From WS-7 sp036505295 (lineage in GTDB: Bacteria; Eisenbacteria; RBG-16-71-46; SZUA-252), in NCBI GenBank assembly GCA_036505295.1, contig DASXTQ010000023.1, forward strand, positions 1-17,988: a stretch of DNA of 17,988 bases, read 5' to 3'. The notes beneath the pieces were generated by a model. The model was not told the origin of the DNA and searched no databases. It saw only the letters and a list, made by a program, of their open reading frames with translations. Shown one piece after another: positions 15,757 through 17,988 of the stretch (position 1 is its first letter; every line of letters starts with the position of its first letter). Made by a program: the position numbers and the translations under genes.

Positions 15757-15915
15757 CGTGACGACTCCTTCCGTTCATCCGCACCCCACCATGGGATGGC
15801 GGTCCTTACCGGGGTACCTTAACACTCAACGGACGTGCCAACCGGACGCGCTGAATGAAAAGGAGCTGCAGGAACCGAAATATCAACCGCTTGTGGCGCT
15901 TTTGAGGTCGAATTG

Positions 15916-15947
15916 GCGGGGACGGCTGCGACCCGGCCTGTCCCCGC
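15916..15947. repeat. Perfect 8-bp inverted repeat (hairpin or operator)
   Basis: GCGGGGAC at 15916-15923 is matched by its reverse complement GTCCCCGC at 15940-15947 with a 16-base loop. No T-run follows on either strand, so it is not an intrinsic terminator. It could be an operator between the two divergent genes or part of a structured leader. Confidence 0.5.
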
Positions 15948-16100
15948 AGGGGCAATGTGCACGCGAGGGTACCACCGGCGACGAGATTCAAATTCCCTAT
16001 GTGTCGCGATGCGGCGGCTTTGTGGTAATTCTAGGGTGAAACGGGGCCCCGCCCGGGGTATTTCCTTACTTCTCCGCGGCGCCGTCCCGCTCACGCGCCG

Positions 16101-16115
16101 CACACACACGCACAC
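16101..16115. repeat. Short CA-rich simple repeat
   Basis: A CACACACACGCACAC run lies about 28 bases before the lipoprotein gene. It is too short to assign a role; slippage here could alter leader length. Confidence 0.4.
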
Positions 16116-16142
16116 GCCGTTTTGACTTCCTAGGGAGGAAAC

Positions 16143-16502
16143 ATGAAGCCATCGCGACACGCGGTCCGTTCTCTCGCTCCCCGAATCCTGCTCGCGGCCG
16201 CCCTCGTGATGCTGGCGGGCTGCCAAGGCGCGACGCCGATCAAGACCCTTCTAGACGACCCGGGGCAATTTGACGGAAAGACGGTCACCATCGCCGGTAA
16301 GGTCACGACTTCGGTCGGAATCCTCGGGACCGGCGCCTACCAGGTGGATGACGGGACCGGCAAGCTGACCGTGGTGACCAAGGAGGGAGGGACGCCTCGG
16401 GAGGGCGCGGAGGTCGCCGTGAAGGGTGTCTTCCGGTCGGCGTTCACGTTCAAGACCGAGACCGCCGCGGTCCTCCTGGAGAGCGAGCGAACGACCAAGT
16501 GA
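16143..16502 (+). CDS. Small OB-fold-like lipoprotein
   Basis: The 119-residue product has a type II signal peptide: basic N-terminus, hydrophobic core (about 14-23) and lipobox LAGC with the acylated Cys27. The mature part of about 93 residues has alternating beta-type segments with VTIAGKV, AYQVDDGTGKLTVVTK and EVAVKGVF, the pattern of small OB-fold proteins that follow 'delay/define a modification' phrases (related in style to CcmE and other tRNA-anti-like folds). No specific function can be given. The ATG follows GGGAGGAA at good spacing. Its TGA overlaps the GTG of the transporter (GTGA), so both are probably made together. Confidence 0.8.
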   Translation: MKPSRHAVRSLAPRILLAAALVMLAGCQGATPIKTLLDDPGQFDGKTVTIAGKVTTSVGILGTGAYQVDDGTGKLTVVTKEGGTPREGAEVAVKGVFRSAFTFKTETAAVLLESERTTK

Positions 16503-17374
16503 CGCCCGAGCCGCGCGGGCCGGCCGAGTACGCGGCCTTTGCGGGAATGTCGCTCATCTGGGGAAGCACGTTTCTCGCGATCCGCTTCGGCAACGACACG
16601 ATACCGCCGCTTTGGGGCGCGACGATGCGCCTGATCCTGGCTACTTCCCTTCTGTTCGTGGTCGCCCGCATGAGCGGTGCCCCGCTTCCCAAAGGGCACG
16701 CCTTGTGGGGAGCGGCGCTCTTCGGTTTCATGAATCTGGGGATCAACTTTTCTCTCTTGTACTGGGGCGAGCAACGCGTTCCGAGCGGGATCGCCGCGGT
16801 GCTCTACGCGACCGTGCCCCTCACTGCCGGCGTGTTCGCGTGGATTTTCGGGCTCGAGCGGCTCCAGAAGACCAAGCTGATCGCGGCCGTGATAGGCCTC
16901 GCCGGCGTCGCGTTGATCTTTGCAGGCGAGCTGAAGCTGGGCGCTCCCGCGGTCGCTCTGCTCGCGGTCTTTCTCGGGGCCACGATCGCGTCCCTGTCCA
17001 CGATCGTGCTCAAGCGCACACCCTCCCAGTCCCCCTTCATGACGAATTCCGTCGGCGCGCTGGCGGGCATTCCCGTGTGCCTGCTCGGAAGCCTGCTCCT
17101 GCACGAACCGCATCCCATCCCGAGCGGGGTGAACGAATGGTGGCCGATTCTCTATCTGGTCGTCGCCGGGAATCTGGGCGCCTATGTCCTTTACGCCTGG
17201 CTTGTCTCGCGTTGGAACGTGACGACCGTGAGCACCACGGCGCTCATCGTCCCCGTGCTTGCCGTGCTGCTTGGATCCTTGGTCCGCGGCGAGTCGCCGG
17301 CACCGGAGGCCTACCTCGGCGGGCTCATCGTTCTTGCGGGCGTGACGACGGCCTTGCGGGTGGGAAGAAGGTAA
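16499..17374 (+). CDS. EamA/DMT-superfamily transporter
   Basis: The 291-residue product is a ten-segment membrane protein made of two EamA repeats (about residues 10-140 and 150-288). Each repeat shows the usual glycine/proline-rich helices: the first begins GMSLIWGSTFLAIRFG and includes GEQRVPSGIAAVLYATVPL, and the second ends GSLVRGESPAPEAYLGGLIV. The family exports or imports small metabolites such as amino acids or sugars; the substrate cannot be told from sequence. The GTG start is coupled to the lipoprotein gene by a GTGA overlap. The partnership with a lipoprotein is suggestive only. Confidence 0.9.
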   Translation: MTPEPRGPAEYAAFAGMSLIWGSTFLAIRFGNDTIPPLWGATMRLILATSLLFVVARMSGAPLPKGHALWGAALFGFMNLGINFSLLYWGEQRVPSGIAAVLYATVPLTAGVFAWIFGLERLQKTKLIAAVIGLAGVALIFAGELKLGAPAVALLAVFLGATIASLSTIVLKRTPSQSPFMTNSVGALAGIPVCLLGSLLLHEPHPIPSGVNEWWPILYLVVAGNLGAYVLYAWLVSRWNVTTVSTTALIVPVLAVLLGSLVRGESPAPEAYLGGLIVLAGVTTALRVGRR

Positions 17375-17407
17375 CCCCGACAGCGCAGCCGCCCGCGGGC
17401 GTCCCGG

Positions 17408-17443
17408 CAAGAAGAAGCCCGCACCGACGAAAGCGGTGCGGGC
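17408..17443 (-). terminator. Intrinsic terminator, best on the minus strand
   Basis: A perfect ten-base-pair stem (17417-17426 with 17434-17443, loop of seven) lies between the ends of the transporter and the small membrane protein. On the minus strand it is followed by TTCTTCTT, fitting the end of the leftward gene 17478-17762. On the plus strand the hairpin may also help end the transporter transcript, but no T-run follows there. Confidence 0.7.
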
Positions 17444-17477
17444 CTCATGGGAGAGCGGGAGGACTCTCCTCGGGAGC

Positions 17478-17762
17478 TTACTTCACGATCGTCGTCCGAT
17501 CCGGGCCTCCCCGGCCCCGGCTCACGGCGATGATGAGGATCACCAGGAGCACAGCGCCCACCGCCGCCCAAAACCGCCAATCGGAAACGAAATTCGGGGC
17601 TGTGACCGTCGTCGTGGTGCTGGACGTTGTCGTGTGGGAGGAGCTGCTCGTGGTCGAATCCGGCTGAGACCAGGCGAGCGCCGGCAGCATCATCCCAACG
17701 AACAAGGCCAACGCCAAGCCGCGCTCCCACAATAGGTGGGCCGCTGAACCTAATCTATTCAT
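17478..17762 (-). CDS. Small Ser/Thr-rich exported or membrane protein, unknown function
   Basis: The 94-residue product has an N-terminal hydrophobic segment (about 15-31) ending in a plausible signal-peptidase site (ALAWSQ). A Ser/Thr-rich, low-complexity stretch (about 36-53) follows, then a second membrane helix (WAAVGAVLLVILIIAVS, about 64-80) and a short basic tail (RGRGGPDRTTIVK). If the signal peptide is cut, it becomes a single-pass protein with a short flexible outer segment. I do not recognise a family. The ATG at 17762 has AGGAGG (17774-17769) at ideal spacing, and a terminator follows the gene, so it is very likely real. It lies 83 bases downstream of the OmpA-family gene on the same strand. 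Confidence 0.75.
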   Translation of the reverse strand: MNRLGSAAHLLWERGLALALFVGMMLPALAWSQPDSTTSSSSHTTTSSTTTTVTAPNFVSDWRFWAAVGAVLLVILIIAVSRGRGGPDRTTIVK

Positions 17763-17790
17763 AGAGCGCCTCCTCTCTAATTGCGGGTGG

Positions 17791-17817
17791 GGAGAGGACC
17801 CTCCTTGGGTCCCCTCC
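17791..17817 (-). other. Stable hairpin between the OmpA-family gene and the small membrane protein
   Basis: An 11-base-pair stem with one wobble and a five-base loop (17791-17801 with 17807-17817) lies between two leftward genes. There is no T-run after it on the minus strand, so it may be a weak or factor-dependent terminator, an mRNA stabiliser, or a leader structure for the small gene. Confidence 0.5.
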
Positions 17818-17845
17818 CTCCCTCAGGAGCCGCGGTTTAACTCCG

Positions 17846-17988
17846 CTACTCCCCTTTCTTCAAGAGCCGCCGACGTTCCTTTTCCTTCGTCAACTCCTCG
17901 GTGTTGAGCACCTTGAACTCGACGCGGCGGTTCTTCGCCATACCTAACGCGGTCTTGTTCGTCGCGACCGGCTTGAGTTCGCCGTAGC
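17846..17988 (-). CDS. OmpA-family outer membrane protein, C-terminal end, partial at the right edge
   Basis: Only the last 47 codons plus two bases are in the window. The minus-strand reading gives YGELKPVATNKTALGMAKNR, then RVEFKVL and a charged lysine/arginine-rich tail ending KKGE before TAG. YGExxPVAxNxTxxGxAxNRRVEF is the closing signature of the OmpA/MotB peptidoglycan-binding domain, including the arginine that contacts diaminopimelate. The protein is therefore anchored to peptidoglycan at its C-terminus; its N-terminal part lies to the right, outside the window. Whether it is a beta-barrel porin, a Pal-like lipoprotein or a larger adhesin cannot be told. Confidence 0.9.
   Translation of the reverse strand, partial: YGELKPVATNKTALGMAKNRRVEFKVLNTEELTKEKERRRLLKKGE

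Larger units (their letters stand above)
15757..16142. other. 386-base divergent intergenic region
   Basis: This region separates the leftward secreted-protein gene from the rightward lipoprotein gene and should hold promoters for both, but I could not find a clean -35/-10 pair in either direction. It contains the AAGGAG of the leftward gene at its left end, an eight-base-pair inverted repeat at 15916-15947, a GC-palindrome patch near 16041-16059, a CA-rich run at 16101-16115 and a strong GGGAGGAA ribosome site at its right end. A 16-codon frame (15854-15904) has no support. No tRNA or known riboswitch was recognised. Confidence 0.6.

Noticed and set aside
15854..15904. A 16-codon frame in the long intergenic gap, possibly a leader peptide
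   Set aside because: No Shine-Dalgarno sequence, promoter or attenuator-like structure goes with it; it is of a length expected by chance.
15902..15947. A possible tRNA-like or riboswitch-like element
   Set aside because: GGTCGAATTG only faintly resembles a T-loop, and no acceptor stem, anticodon arm or known aptamer core could be built.
16337..17410. A 357-codon frame antisense to the lipoprotein and transporter, and a 413-codon frame at 16426-17667
   Set aside because: Both are low-quality shadows rich in Arg, His and Gly; the transporter and lipoprotein have clear membrane and lipobox features.
1..17988. CRISPR arrays, insertion sequences, phage or defence genes
   Set aside because: No regularly spaced repeats, transposase motifs, terminal inverted repeats or defence-family domains were seen on either strand.

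Overview
The window is GC-rich bacterial DNA (roughly two thirds G+C). Coding density is high, starts are often GTG, and many genes overlap by 4 bp. It reads as ordinary chromosome from a respiring, menaquinone-using bacterium. The alternative complex III genes, the single-block menaquinone cluster, the GC content and the Pro/Ala-rich secreted proteins would suit a poorly cultured lineage near the FCB or Gemmatimonadota/Eisenbacteria-type groups. That placement is a low-confidence inference, because the window holds no rRNA or other marker.

Layout. (1) Positions 1-2942, minus strand: the start of an alternative complex III (quinol:acceptor oxidoreductase) operon, with pentaheme actA followed by actB, which runs off the left edge and is open for all 806 codons present. 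(2) 2943-3239: a divergent control region with one sigma70-type promoter facing each way. (3) 3240-11658, plus strand: a compact operon menF-menD-menH-menB-menA-menC-menE. (4) 11599-12731, minus strand: menG (demethylmenaquinone methyltransferase) and a hotdog thioesterase, probably the DHNA-CoA thioesterase. They run towards menE, and the thioesterase overlaps its tail. (5) 12791-14062, plus strand: ispG of the MEP isoprenoid pathway, divergent from menG. (6) 14041-15756, minus strand: an unassigned polytopic membrane protein and an unassigned secreted protein that ends in a good intrinsic terminator. (7) 16143-17374, plus strand: a small OB-fold-like lipoprotein coupled to an EamA-family transporter. 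(8) 17478-17988, minus strand: a small Ser/Thr-rich membrane protein and the C-terminal end of an OmpA-family protein.

Regions 1-5 form a functional unit. MenF, MenD, MenH, MenC, MenE, MenB and the thioesterase convert chorismate to 1,4-dihydroxy-2-naphthoate. IspG supplies precursors for the isoprenoid tail that MenA attaches. MenG makes the final methylation, and the resulting menaquinol is the substrate of alternative complex III next door.

I saw no mobile element, CRISPR array, tRNA, rRNA or defence system, and nothing that clearly amounts to an undescribed system. The best leads are a set of apparently leaderless, Shine-Dalgarno-free promoters at menF, ispG and menG, two tail-to-tail coding overlaps, a frequent GCGATCGC palindrome, and three unassigned envelope proteins.
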